DNA of 64,000 nt, from positions 1 through 64,000 of the forward strand of contig JAVXOZ010000010.1 in assembly GCA_036644995.1 (NCBI GenBank). Direction: 5' to 3'. A program made the translations under genes and the position numbers. The first letter of the stretch is position 1. Every line of letters starts with the position of its first letter. This document shows positions 53,617 through 62,392 of this stretch, one piece after another. Under the pieces are notes generated by a model. The model had not been told where the DNA came from. It was given only the letters and a program-made list of their open reading frames with translations, and made no database searches. Origin of the DNA: Cryptoclostridium sp036644995 (GTDB lineage Bacteria; Bacillota; Dehalobacteriia; UBA7702).

Positions 53617-54213
53617 TTACCACTTTTCCCTAATTAAGGAAAAACCTTCAGAACGGGTTGCTGCGTTGTTTTTAAAAGCACCTCGCACCGCTGAGGTTAA
53701 AGTTTTAGAGCCGGGCTTTTTAACACCACGCATGGTCATGCACATATGTTCGGCTTCTATCACAACCAAAACGCCGTTAGGATCTAATTTATCCATAACT
53801 GCATCTGCTATTTGTGATGTTAAGCGTTCTTGAAGTTGGGGGCGTTTAGCATACCCTTCCACAGTGCGGGCGATTTTTGAAAGCCCTGTGATGGCACCTG
53901 TTTTTTTAGGAATGTAGGCAACATGAGCCACACCGTAAAAAGGCATTAAATGATGTTCGCACATGGAATAAAACGGTATATCTTTAACGATAACCATTTC
54001 ATCATGGTGATCCGCAGAAAATTGTTTTAAAAGGTGATCTCCGGGCTCAATATGTAAACCGCCAAAAATTTCTTCATACATTCTGGCAACACGGGCAGGA
54101 GTTTCCAATAAGCCTTCTCTGTTTACATCTTCACCGATACCAATTAAAATTTCTCTTACTGCTGCTTCAATTCTGGGTTTGTCAAAATTAGGTTTTTCAG
54201 TTTTACTTTCCAT
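53617..54213 (-). CDS. folE: GTP cyclohydrolase I
   Basis: This 198-residue enzyme has zinc-binding Cys and His in SMCEHHLMPFYG and the CMTMRGVKKPGSKT motif near the C-terminus. It converts GTP to dihydroneopterin triphosphate for folate or queuosine. No other folate genes are in the window, so the pathway cannot be decided. It starts a small run with the DUF4264-like gene and lepB. Confidence 0.96.
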   Translation of the reverse strand: MESKTEKPNFDKPRIEAAVREILIGIGEDVNREGLLETPARVARMYEEIFGGLHIEPGDHLLKQFSADHHDEMVIVKDIPFYSMCEHHLMPFYGVAHVAYIPKKTGAITGLSKIARTVEGYAKRPQLQERLTSQIADAVMDKLDPNGVLVVIEAEHMCMTMRGVKKPGSKTLTSAVRGAFKNNAATRSEGFSLIREKW

Positions 54214-54368
54214 TTTAAATTCCCTTCAATCTATTAAGAATTTCGAAAATCAATATGTAAGTATATTCTATTGCGTTTCAACAGAAAGGTCAAGCCAATT
54301 TCAATTTTTTGCAATAAATAAAAAAATTTTTACACACTTTATGAAAAAAACAGGGGGTAAATCAAATT

Positions 54369-54734
54369 TTGAGTAAAAATAATGTCGTTTTTCTAAAATC
54401 TATTATTTACAATGGGATTATATTAATTGTTTTTTCTGTACTTTTCATGTTGATTTACAGTATTTTTTCTTTACATTTAAAAATCTTGGGTATTTTTAAC
54501 GCTATAACTATTTTTTGCGGATTTTTTGGCAGTTCTTGGTATAGTAATATAAAAACCCAAGGGCACAATATCTTTATTATGCTTTTTATTACCCTGGGTT
54601 TTATTGGTGCTTTAATTGCTTTTTCCTTGGTTATGGGTGGTATAGATTGGATAATCCTGATATCTAAACTTATTTTTGTGATTTTAGGGTGGCTTTTTGG
54701 CATAATATTATCACAAAAGCTCTACAAATTTTAA
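54369..54734 (+). CDS. Small integral membrane protein, unknown
   Basis: This 121-residue protein has four hydrophobic segments (about 12-32, 35-55, 65-85, 92-115) and a polar N-terminus. It starts with TTG; AGGGGGT lies about 10 bases before, which is somewhat long. It ends 43 bp before the cytidylate-kinase-like gene. I do not recognise the family. Confidence 0.6.
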   Translation: MSKNNVVFLKSIIYNGIILIVFSVLFMLIYSIFSLHLKILGIFNAITIFCGFFGSSWYSNIKTQGHNIFIMLFITLGFIGALIAFSLVMGGIDWIILISKLIFVILGWLFGIILSQKLYKF

Positions 54735-54777
54735 GTAATTTATGTTAAAATTAAATAAAAAAGATAGAGGGGATATC

Positions 54778-55374
54778 ATGAATCATAAAGTTATCACTTT
54801 AAGCCGTGAATTTGGCAGTGGCGGCAGGGATATAGGTAAAAAAATAGCCGATGAATTAGGCTATGATTTTTACGATAAAGAATTAATAGAGGCAGCAGCC
54901 CAAAGAAGCGGCATAGACCCGGAAATATTAGAGCAAAATGATGAAAAATTGAACACTCGTTTTTCCCCAAGCTTTAATTCAATGAACAGTATTATTTTTT
55001 CCACCAGCCAGCTATCCTTAAACGACAGAACTTTTTTGGCGGAAGCTGAAATTATCAAAGAAATTGCCAACAACAAAAATGCGGTTATAGTTGGTCGCTG
55101 TGCCAATTATATTTTAGAGGATTACAAAAATTGCTACAATGTTTTCATCCATGCCAATCTTGAGGACCGCATGGAAAGAGCACACAAAGCATATGGTTTG
55201 CCTGAAAAAAAGCTTAAGGAAGCTATTCTCACTGCGGATAAAAAGCGTTCTTCCTATTATAATTACTATTCTGATAAGCAATGGGGCAAAGCCCAAAATT
55301 ATCATGTATGTTTGGATAGTAGCTGCTTAGGCATTGATAAATGCGTAGAAATTTTATTAACCATGGTAAAATAA
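54778..55374 (+). CDS. Cytidylate kinase-like family protein
   Basis: This 198-residue P-loop kinase has an atypical loop (SREFGSGGRDIGKKIAD), the DKELIEAAAQRSG segment, IVGRCANYI, and a lid KKRSSYYNYYSDKQWG. These mark the cytidylate kinase-like (AAA_26) family, common in Firmicutes and distinct from the essential Cmk. The substrate is unknown. The ATG at 54778 is preceded by GAGGGG. Confidence 0.88.
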   Translation: MNHKVITLSREFGSGGRDIGKKIADELGYDFYDKELIEAAAQRSGIDPEILEQNDEKLNTRFSPSFNSMNSIIFSTSQLSLNDRTFLAEAEIIKEIANNKNAVIVGRCANYILEDYKNCYNVFIHANLEDRMERAHKAYGLPEKKLKEAILTADKKRSSYYNYYSDKQWGKAQNYHVCLDSSCLGIDKCVEILLTMVK

Positions 55375-55379
55375 ATAGC

Positions 55380-55420
55380 AAGCATACTCAATTAACTTAT
55401 AGTTATGAGTATGCTTTTTT
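55380..55420. terminator. Terminator after the kinase-like gene
   Basis: AAGCATACTCA pairs with TGAGTATGCTT, followed by TTTTTT, ten bases after the stop codon. Confidence 0.88.
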
Positions 55421-55458
55421 AATTAAAATTAGCCTTTAACTTGAAATTTATTTGAAAT

Positions 55459-56019
55459 TTATTTTAACAGAGTCAATCTGCAATTTCGGCATCTATCTTC
55501 CTCGGTTACGGTTAATTTACCGCAGGAAATGCAAACCACTTTATCATCAAAAAGTTTTTCATATTTTTCGGGATAAGGAAAACCCGGGTGAAAAAGCACC
55601 ACGTCCCCTTCTCTGTAATATTTATAAAGACCTTTATGGTGACTTACATTTAATTTTTTTTCATCGCCATTTTGCATTTCAAAAATTAAAAGATAAACCA
55701 CATCTTGACCAGTGGTATCTCCTTTTTTTCGCAGTATCTTTTTGCAAATCAATGTTCCCTCTTCACTTTGGGTTACAGGGGTTTTAGACCCAAAGAAAAA
55801 AAAGAGCAAAACAAAAACAATGCCGCAAATTCCCGCAAAAATCAAGGCTGTACTCCATTGCAATACAGCTAAAAACCCCAAAACCGTAAATACAGCAATG
55901 GCTATAATTGCCAATGCCAAAAAAACATAGGCAATCCCCGGTGTGGAGTTTTTTTTGATTTTAGAAAATTCCGGTCTGCTGATTTTTGGGGAATAGCCTA
56001 CCCCTTTTCCATAGCTCAT
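55459..56019 (-). CDS. Membrane protein with C-terminal zinc ribbon
   Basis: This 186-residue protein has two membrane helices (about 28-52 and 58-78) and a cytosolic beta-rich stretch. Its C-terminal four-Cys ribbon (CISCGKLTVTEEDRCRNCRL) probably binds zinc. I use the ATG at 56019 with AAGGAC as site, rather than a GTG five codons earlier. It directly follows the HD-domain gene. I do not recognise its function. Confidence 0.7.
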   Translation of the reverse strand: MSYGKGVGYSPKISRPEFSKIKKNSTPGIAYVFLALAIIAIAVFTVLGFLAVLQWSTALIFAGICGIVFVLLFFFFGSKTPVTQSEEGTLICKKILRKKGDTTGQDVVYLLIFEMQNGDEKKLNVSHHKGLYKYYREGDVVLFHPGFPYPEKYEKLFDDKVVCISCGKLTVTEEDRCRNCRLTLLK

Positions 56020-56034
56020 AATTTTGTCCTTCAC

Positions 56035-56616
56035 TTACTTTTCATTTTCTATAAAATAGGTTGCTTCCATATCCGCTGTGGATAAGGCAAATGCCAAAGG
56101 AAAACGGCGAAAGCTATCACCTACATTTCTATTATCTTCTACCCCGGAAAAACCCATATGATATCGCACAGCAAAGGCTTCTTCCCTGGTTAAAGCCATA
56201 AAACCACTAATAATGTAAACTGATTTTTCTCCGTGTCCATAGGGTAAATCATCTTCATAATCATAAGATGGTACTTTTTGCCACTTGCCATTTTCATCCT
56301 TAACATTGCGAAAACCAGGCTTATAGCAGTTTATTTTACATAGGTCGTGAAGCAGTGCCACAATGGCAACGGTTTCTTCCCCGGGGTTTAGCCCATATTG
56401 CTCCTTAACGCTTTTACGGGAAAGATAATCCTGTAAACAATGGTAAACATTTAAACTGTGGGTTACCAAACCTTCAGGTTTAGCAAGATGAAAACGACCA
56501 CTGGCAGGAGCAGAAAAAAAATCGCTGCGATTTATTAAATACTCCAAAAGTCGTTCACTGCCTTCTCGTTTAATGTTTTTTCGGAATATTTCTATAAATT
56601 CCTCTTTTTTTGACAT
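56035..56616 (-). CDS. HD-domain hydrolase
   Basis: This 193-residue protein has an HD metal site spread over HSLNVYHC, ALLHDLCKI, GHGEKSV and RYHMGF, with a late Asp in STADMEA. This pattern matches small HD phosphohydrolases of clostridial genomes, some of which act on nucleotides. No substrate can be assigned. It has an AAGGAG site and lies about 68 bp after thiN, possibly in the same transcript. Confidence 0.85.
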   Translation of the reverse strand: MSKKEEFIEIFRKNIKREGSERLLEYLINRSDFFSAPASGRFHLAKPEGLVTHSLNVYHCLQDYLSRKSVKEQYGLNPGEETVAIVALLHDLCKINCYKPGFRNVKDENGKWQKVPSYDYEDDLPYGHGEKSVYIISGFMALTREEAFAVRYHMGFSGVEDNRNVGDSFRRFPLAFALSTADMEATYFIENEK

Positions 56617-56683
56617 TTATTTACTCCTTTTGACCTTATATGTATTAATTACGATTCTAAAACCAAAATTCCTGCTTAAAATC

Positions 56684-57331
56684 TTATTTATTTTGACAAA
56701 TTCCCAAGGCTTCGCCACTTTTTAAAACCACTTGGCATTCGTCTGCCAAAATTTCATTGCTTATACTTCTGGTTTCCCCAAAGGTAAATTCCAAATCCAA
56801 AAGTTGATATTTTAACCCATGGCTTTCCCCTGTAACAACCTTTTTTGAAAGAGGAATAAGGGAAAAATATTTATTTTTTTCGTTATTTATTACAAGTTTT
56901 TTTTGGGGATACATCATTTTTATACTTGTATTTTCATTAATAATGGTAATGTCTTTTTCATATTTGCTCAGGAGCAATATATTCCCCAGCTCCATATCCC
57001 TGCGTTTACCCCCCAAAGCACCTAAAATTATTATTTCCTCATAATTGCGTTTTATGGCTTCTTCAATGCCTAAGGCTAAATCTATGTAATCTTTATCACA
57101 GGGATAAGTCAATGTTTCCACCTGATTTTCCCGATAAAAATTTAAGGTATTTAACGCTAAGGAGTCAAAATCTCCCAAGGCTAAATTAGGTTTTATGCCT
57201 AAATTTTGGCAATGATTGCCGCCACCGTCCACAGCTATGATAAAATCATCTTTTTTTAACAAAGCAATATGGAAATCCTTATTATTTAATTCGCCATTGC
57301 AAAATAATACTGCTCTTTTTAATTGATTCAT
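56684..57331 (-). CDS. thiN: Thiamine pyrophosphokinase
   Basis: This 215-residue enzyme makes thiamine diphosphate from thiamine and ATP. Motifs are VLFCNGEL, FIIAVDGGGNH, GDFDSL, and the C-terminal substrate lid SHGLKYQL. Its ATG overlaps the ribH stop as TAATG, giving tight coupling. In many Firmicutes thiN follows rpe directly; here the riboflavin operon lies between rpe and thiN. Confidence 0.94.
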   Translation of the reverse strand: MNQLKRAVLFCNGELNNKDFHIALLKKDDFIIAVDGGGNHCQNLGIKPNLALGDFDSLALNTLNFYRENQVETLTYPCDKDYIDLALGIEEAIKRNYEEIIILGALGGKRRDMELGNILLLSKYEKDITIINENTSIKMMYPQKKLVINNEKNKYFSLIPLSKKVVTGESHGLKYQLLDLEFTFGETRSISNEILADECQVVLKSGEALGICQNK

Positions 57332-57792
57332 TAGATTTCTTTCATTAAATTAACCATTTCAATGGCAGTTACCCCTGCATCATACCCTTTATTGCCGCTT
57401 TTTGTGCCTGCTCTTTCAATGGCTTGCTCAATATTATCCGTGGTTAAAACACCAAAAATAACAGGCTTACCGCTTTCCAAAGAAACCGATGCCACACCTT
57501 TGGAAACCTCAGATGCCACATAATCAAAATGCGGAGTATTACCACGAATAACAGCACCTAAGCAAATTATCGCATCAAAATTATCGTTATGTGCCAACTT
57601 TTTGGCCAAAACAGGTATTTCAAAGGCACCGGGCACTTTGTATAAGGTAATATCATCACCATCGGTACCGTGGCGTAACAAGGCATCTTCTGCACCTTCC
57701 ACCAATTTCCCTGTGATAAAATCATTAAATCTGGCAGCAATTATAGCTATTTTTATACCTTCGCCACAGAGTTTTGCTTCTACTTTTTTCAT
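57331..57792 (-). CDS. ribH: 6,7-dimethyl-8-ribityllumazine synthase
   Basis: This 153-residue lumazine synthase has IVAARFN-like IAIIAARFNDFI, KVPGAFEIP, the GAVIRG segment and the active-site His in TPHFDYVA. It condenses the ribityl-amino-uracil with the butanone phosphate from RibB. It typically forms a 60-mer or pentamer. It lies 6 bp after ribBA and overlaps thiN by one base. Confidence 0.97.
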   Translation of the reverse strand: MKKVEAKLCGEGIKIAIIAARFNDFITGKLVEGAEDALLRHGTDGDDITLYKVPGAFEIPVLAKKLAHNDNFDAIICLGAVIRGNTPHFDYVASEVSKGVASVSLESGKPVIFGVLTTDNIEQAIERAGTKSGNKGYDAGVTAIEMVNLMKEI

Positions 57793-57798
57793 AATAAT

Positions 57799-59013
57799 TT
57801 ACTCCTTATTTTCGGTTTTGTTATTTAATATATGACCCATTTTTTCCTTTTTTGTTTCCATATAAAATTCATTGTGAGGATTTAAGGGCATTTCCGTACT
57901 TAATCTTTCCTCAATTTCGATGCCATAATCGGATAAATCCGAAATTTTATTGGGATTATTGGTTAATAAACGCAGCTTAGTGGCTCCTAAATCTTTTAAA
58001 ATTTGGCTGCCTTCGCTGTAATCCCTTAAATCTGCCTCAAAACCCAGCTCTATATTGGCTTCCACTGTATCCAGACCTTTTTCCTGTAATTCGTAAGCAC
58101 GGAGCTTATTTATAAGCCCAATACCCCGACCTTCCTGCCGTAAATAAACTATTACACCTTTGCCTTCTTGAGCAATTAAGGACATAGCAGAATGGAGCTG
58201 CTGACCGCAATCACACCGACAGGAGCCGAAAACATCACCTGTTAAACATTCGGAATGTACCCTGCACAGGATAGATGAACCATCAGACACATCACCCATA
58301 ACCAAGGCTATATGGTGCTTTTGAGTTATGGTATTAATATAGCCGTGTATGATAAAATCCCCGTATTTTGTGGGTAATTTTGAGGTGGTTGCTCTCTCCA
58401 TAAATTTATCGTTAAGTTTGCGATAAGCCTGTAAATCTTTGATGGAAATTAGCTTAAAACCGTGAGCTGCGGAAAATTCTATCAGCTCTGTTTTACGCAT
58501 CATGGTGCCATCTTCCCGCATTATTTCGCAGCACAGCCCTAAATGTTTTAGCCCTGCCAAACGCATTAAATCCACGGTTGCTTCGGTGTGGCCGTTTCTT
58601 ACCAAAACACCTCCGGGTTTTGCTTCCAAGGGAAACATATGCCCTGGTCTTCTGAAATCTGAGGGTCTTACCCCGTTTTCAGTTGCTTTAATTGCGGTTA
58701 TGGATCTCTCCACAGCGGAAATACCCGTGGTGGTGGATTGATGGTCTATGGATTCGGTAAAGGCGGTTTCATGGTTATCTGTGTTGTAATCCACCATTTG
58801 GTGCAAGCCTAATTTTTTTATCATCTCTTTGCTCATGGGCATACAAATTAAACCTTTGCCATAGCTTGCCATGAAATTTACATTTTCCGGGGTGGCAAAT
58901 TCACCTGCACAGATTAAATCACCTTCGTTTTCTCTGTCCGGGTCATCTGTTACCACAATCATTTTACCTTTTCTTAAATCTGATAATGCTTCTTCAATAG
59001 TTGTAAATCCCAT
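57799..59013 (-). CDS. ribBA: Bifunctional DHBP synthase / GTP cyclohydrolase II
   Basis: This 404-residue protein has RibB at about 1-205 (VTDDPDRENEGDLI, RRPGHMFPL, GHTEATVDLMRLAG) and RibA at about 206-404 (zinc Cys in CLTGDVFGSCRCDCGQQL, RQEGRGIGL). It supplies both branch precursors of riboflavin from ribulose 5-phosphate and GTP. The AAGGAGG site is good. It follows ribE by 10 bp. Confidence 0.97.
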   Translation of the reverse strand: MGFTTIEEALSDLRKGKMIVVTDDPDRENEGDLICAGEFATPENVNFMASYGKGLICMPMSKEMIKKLGLHQMVDYNTDNHETAFTESIDHQSTTTGISAVERSITAIKATENGVRPSDFRRPGHMFPLEAKPGGVLVRNGHTEATVDLMRLAGLKHLGLCCEIMREDGTMMRKTELIEFSAAHGFKLISIKDLQAYRKLNDKFMERATTSKLPTKYGDFIIHGYINTITQKHHIALVMGDVSDGSSILCRVHSECLTGDVFGSCRCDCGQQLHSAMSLIAQEGKGVIVYLRQEGRGIGLINKLRAYELQEKGLDTVEANIELGFEADLRDYSEGSQILKDLGATKLRLLTNNPNKISDLSDYGIEIEERLSTEMPLNPHNEFYMETKKEKMGHILNNKTENKE

Positions 59014-59023
59014 AATATCCTCC

Positions 59024-59665
59024 TTAGAGAAAGCCGTTTTCGCTTAAAAAATCAACAGTAATATTGTCATTTTTATCTTGGTTATTTACATATTTTTTAA
59101 TATATTTGCCTATAATATCGGTTTCCAAATTTACTAAGCTGCCAATTTTTTTGGTTTGTAAATTGGTTTTAGCCATGGTGTGAGGTATTAAGGAAACCGT
59201 AAAATTATTTTTTTCTGTATCAACCACAGTAAGGCTAATGCCATCTATGGTAACAGAACCTTTTTTTATAATTCCATCTAAAATTTCCTTGCTGGTTTCT
59301 ATGGTTAAAAGTACCGCAATGCCGTTATCTGTTATTTTTATAATTTTACCTGTGCCGTCCACATGGCCACTGACTATATGCCCACCTAAACGGCTATTTA
59401 AGGTTAAAGCTCGCTCTAAATTAAGATAAGAGCCTTCATTTAATTCACTTAAAGATGTTTTTTTTAAGGTTTCGGGCATTACATCCGCAGTTAAAGTGGT
59501 GTTTCCTATATTTGTAACCGTTAAACAAATGCCGTTCATGGCTATGCTATCGCCAATTTTTGTATCTTCCAAAACTATTTTGCAGTTAACGGTAATTTTA
59601 CCACCCAGACTATGGGCGGTGATTTTTTTTACTGTTCCCTTTTCTTCAATAATGCCGGTAAACAT
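59024..59665 (-). CDS. ribE: Riboflavin synthase alpha chain
   Basis: This 213-residue enzyme has the two duplicated lumazine-binding domains, with MFTGIIEEKGTV at the start and SGHVDGTGKI at the junction. It dismutates lumazine to riboflavin. Its start lies 37 bp inside ribD and uses GGAAGGTG within that gene. Confidence 0.96.
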   Translation of the reverse strand: MFTGIIEEKGTVKKITAHSLGGKITVNCKIVLEDTKIGDSIAMNGICLTVTNIGNTTLTADVMPETLKKTSLSELNEGSYLNLERALTLNSRLGGHIVSGHVDGTGKIIKITDNGIAVLLTIETSKEILDGIIKKGSVTIDGISLTVVDTEKNNFTVSLIPHTMAKTNLQTKKIGSLVNLETDIIGKYIKKYVNNQDKNDNITVDFLSENGFL

Positions 59666-60765
59666 TGGTTAACACCTTCCTTTCGGCGATAATCAACCAA
59701 AACATCTTCGCCTATACGTTTTAAAGAAGCACCTGCCATATCGGTATAAGCCTCGTTTAAGGAATCCGCATAAACACTGATACCACCTGTGCCAATGATT
59801 TTTGGGGCGGTAAAAGAGTGCCAAATATCCCAAATATCAGATTGCAAAAAACCGCTGATGGTTTTAGCACCGCCCTCAACCATAACACTGCAAATACCTC
59901 TTTTATATAAATCATAGGGCAAGCGGTGCAAATCTATCATCCCTTGGTTGTTGGGTAATATAGCTAAAGTTACACCTTTTTCCTCATATTTTTTGCGGAT
60001 ACTTTTAGCTACTTCGTTAGCTGTGTAAATAATTGCCGGCCCATATTTCATATTGAGCACATTGGCGGTGAGTGGGGTTTTAAGCTTGGAATCCAAAACT
60101 ATGCGCACAGGTTTATTCTCGGGGTGCTTAATATCGTATCTTATGTTTAAAGTGGGGTTATCCGTGAGCACGGTGTTAATTCCCACTAAAACCGCATTGT
60201 ATTTTTGTCGCAATCTGTGGCAATATTCCAAAGCCTCTAAGGAAGTTATTTCCAAAGGTGTGCCATCTTGGGGGCCTATTTTTCCATCTATGGATTGGGC
60301 GGTTTTTAGTGCCACAAAAGCACGTTTTGCCAACATATTGGTAAAGAAAATTTCATTTTGTTTCCAAGCAACTTCACCCATAAGCCCTAAATGGACTTTT
60401 ATACCTGCGGCTTCCAATTTAGCAATGCCGCCCCCGTTTACTTTGGGGTTGGGATCTCTGATGGCAATATATGCCTCTTTTATTCTTGCCTCGATGAGGG
60501 CATCGGCGCAGGGGTGGGTTTTGCCATAGTGGGAGCAAGGCTCTAAAGTTACGTATATTGTGGAGCCCTTGGCATTGGAACCTGCTGCTTTTAGTGCATT
60601 TACCTCAGCGTGGGGTTCCCCTGCTTTTTTATGATAGCCCTCACCTATTATTTCGCCATTTTTAACTATTACAGCACCAACCAAGGGGTTTGGCTCTGTG
60701 AAACCTCTGGCTTTTTCACCCAGAGATATTGCCCTTAACATAAATTTTTCCTCGGAGCGCACCAT
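59629..60765 (-). CDS. ribD: Riboflavin biosynthesis deaminase/reductase
   Basis: This 378-residue bifunctional enzyme has an N-terminal cytidine-deaminase-like domain (HAEVNAL and PCSHYGKTHPC, with the zinc ligands) and a C-terminal reductase (about 145-370; LKTAQSIDGKIG, VGINTVLTDNPTLNIR, VEGGAKTISGFL). It is the first rib gene. Its start lies about 780 nt downstream of the FMN riboswitch terminator, which is unusual. Confidence 0.96.
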   Translation of the reverse strand: MVRSEEKFMLRAISLGEKARGFTEPNPLVGAVIVKNGEIIGEGYHKKAGEPHAEVNALKAAGSNAKGSTIYVTLEPCSHYGKTHPCADALIEARIKEAYIAIRDPNPKVNGGGIAKLEAAGIKVHLGLMGEVAWKQNEIFFTNMLAKRAFVALKTAQSIDGKIGPQDGTPLEITSLEALEYCHRLRQKYNAVLVGINTVLTDNPTLNIRYDIKHPENKPVRIVLDSKLKTPLTANVLNMKYGPAIIYTANEVAKSIRKKYEEKGVTLAILPNNQGMIDLHRLPYDLYKRGICSVMVEGGAKTISGFLQSDIWDIWHSFTAPKIIGTGGISVYADSLNEAYTDMAGASLKRIGEDVLVDYRRKEGVNQCLPALLKKREQ

Positions 60766-60830
60766 ATTATTCCTCTTTTCTCATATTAAGTTGATTAAAG
60801 TTGATTAAGGTTGATTAATATAAAAGATTT

Positions 60831-61127
60831 ACGTAAAAACCTTTGAATTTCGGTAAATCCCTTTAAGGTTTGGTAGAACCGTTTAAGATTTGGTAAATCC
60901 CTTTAAGGTTTGGATAAACTGTTTAACTTTCGGCAAAGCCGTTTAAGATTAGGCAAAACGTTTAAATTTAGGGAAACCTTTTAAGGTTCGGTAAAGACGT
61001 TTAAGCGTAGATAAAACCATTTCAGTTTTATGAAAACTTAAATTCAGGTAAAACTTTTTAAGGTTCGGCAAAGCCGTTTTAATTTAGGTAGAACCGTTTA
61101 AATCTCAGCAAAACCATTGAAATACAG
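60831..61127. repeat. ~15-unit degenerate 20-bp repeat array in the rib leader
   Basis: On the plus strand the units read GG(T/C)A(A/G)A(A/C)CCGTTTAAG(G/A)TT(T/C) with many substitutions, lengths 18-21 bp. Several contain CGGCAAAGCCG, which can form a small hairpin in RNA. Next to ribD, a 10-bp unit (AAGTTGATTA) is repeated three times at 60788-60820. All of it lies in what should be the transcribed leader of the rib operon. Confidence 0.85.
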
Positions 61128-61546
61128 TTTAATAAATATGTAATCTAATTTTCAATAACATTAGCCAGATTGCCAAAAAACATATTTTTTTGGCAAGATA
61201 TCAGACTTTATCAACAGCCTGTCTAATTTTTCAATAAAATTAGCTCTTACCATATAGCTTGTAAATAATTATTTATCTTATGCCTTATTTTTCACACTTT
61301 ACAACACATAAAATAGTATTTTTTATCCTATAATTTTAATTGATTAACTTTTTTAAATTAAATAAATACAAAAGAAATGTTTTTGAATACTCAGTAAACA
61401 CCCATAAATATTTCATAGACATTTTCCAATATTATTTAAACAATCTTTAAAAATAGTAAGCAAATAAGGTAATTAGTTACAATTATTAAAAAACAGATCC
61501 TTACAAATACTTTGATATTCTCATAAATACCCATTTAATTGGCAGA
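61128..61546. other. A/T-rich part of the rib leader with hairpins
   Basis: Two copies of a CTAATTTTCAATAA(C/A)ATTAG hairpin (61145-61164 and about 61226-61246) flank a strong stem TTGCCAAAAAA/TTTTTTGGCAA at 61170-61196. The last could act as a terminator on either strand. No gene was seen. Confidence 0.55.
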
Positions 61547-61574
61547 AAACAAAAAACCCCGAAAATTCGGGGTT
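61547..61574 (-). terminator. FMN riboswitch terminator
   Basis: AACCCCGAA and TTCGGGGTT form a 9-bp stem followed by TTTTTTG on the minus strand, about 20 nt past the aptamer. This is the expression platform. Confidence 0.92.
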
Positions 61575-61592
61575 CACTTATGAAATATTTAT

Positions 61593-61701
61593 TCTTTCTT
61601 CTTTCATCCAGACTTTACTGTCGGCATCGGAATTTAACCGATTCAACCATAAACGGCTCGCGGGCTTTACCGCCGGTACGGAATTACGCCGTCCCCGAAG
61701 A
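61593..61701 (-). promoter_or_regulatory. FMN riboswitch (RFN element)
   Basis: The minus strand contains the conserved RFN blocks in order: TTCGGGG, AATTCCGTACCGGCGG, TAAAGCCCGCGAGCC, AATTCCGATGCCGACAG and TAAAGTCTGGATGAAAGAAG. With FMN bound, the downstream terminator should form and stop transcription of ribD-ribE-ribBA-ribH-thiN. It starts about 47 bp after rpe ends. Confidence 0.97.
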
Positions 61702-61747
61702 TATTCTGTTATAAATATTATAGCATAAATATGCCATATGTCAATTA

Positions 61748-62392
61748 TTAAAGGGTTGAATAATATGCCACTTCTGCACCTAAATCTGTTGCACCAAAAA
61801 CAGCAGTGCCTGCCACCAAAACCTCAGCACCACTTTTTACTGCTGCTTTTGCGGTTTCACGGTTTATGCCACCATCTATTTCTATTAAATAATTATAACC
61901 CTCTTGTTTTTTTGCTTTTAGCCACTGAATTTTTTCCAACATATCCCACATGAATTTTTGCCCCCCAAACCCCGGTTCCACACTCATAATAAGTATTAAA
62001 TCCAAATATTCCAAGTATGGTTCAAGGTCAGATACCAGTGTTTTTGGCTTTATGGATATGCCTACTTTCATACCATTGGCTCTTATTTCATCTATAACTT
62101 TTTGCGGATTATCCGTGGCTTCCAAGTGAAAGGTAAAATAATCTGCACCTGCATTTTTAAAATCTTTAATATATTTTTCGGGTTCAATAACCATTAAGTG
62201 GGCATCAAAAATCATTTGGGTATAAGGGCGTAAGGATTTAACAATACCTGCACCAAACGATAAATTAGGTACAAAACAATAATCCATAATATCTAAATGA
62301 AGCCAAGGTGTCTTGGCTTCATTTAATATATTTACTTCATCTTTTAATTTACTGAAATCTGCTGCTAAAAGCGAGGGTGCCAAAATGCACAT
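61748..62392 (-). CDS. rpe: Ribulose-phosphate 3-epimerase
   Basis: This 214-residue TIM barrel has LAPSLLAADF, metal/catalytic residues in HLDIMD and FDAHLMV, and MSVEPGFGGQKF and EIDGGIN. The loop after HLDIMD reads YCFVPN where most have GHFVPN or similar. It interconverts ribulose 5-phosphate and xylulose 5-phosphate. The ATG is directly after the rsgA stop. Ribulose 5-phosphate is also the substrate of the nearby RibBA. Confidence 0.96.
   Translation of the reverse strand: MCILAPSLLAADFSKLKDEVNILNEAKTPWLHLDIMDYCFVPNLSFGAGIVKSLRPYTQMIFDAHLMVIEPEKYIKDFKNAGADYFTFHLEATDNPQKVIDEIRANGMKVGISIKPKTLVSDLEPYLEYLDLILIMSVEPGFGGQKFMWDMLEKIQWLKAKKQEGYNYLIEIDGGINRETAKAAVKSGAEVLVAGTAVFGATDLGAEVAYYSTL

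Noticed and set aside
60831..61127. CRISPR array upstream of ribD
   Set aside because: Units of about 20 bp abut one another without spacers and vary too much.
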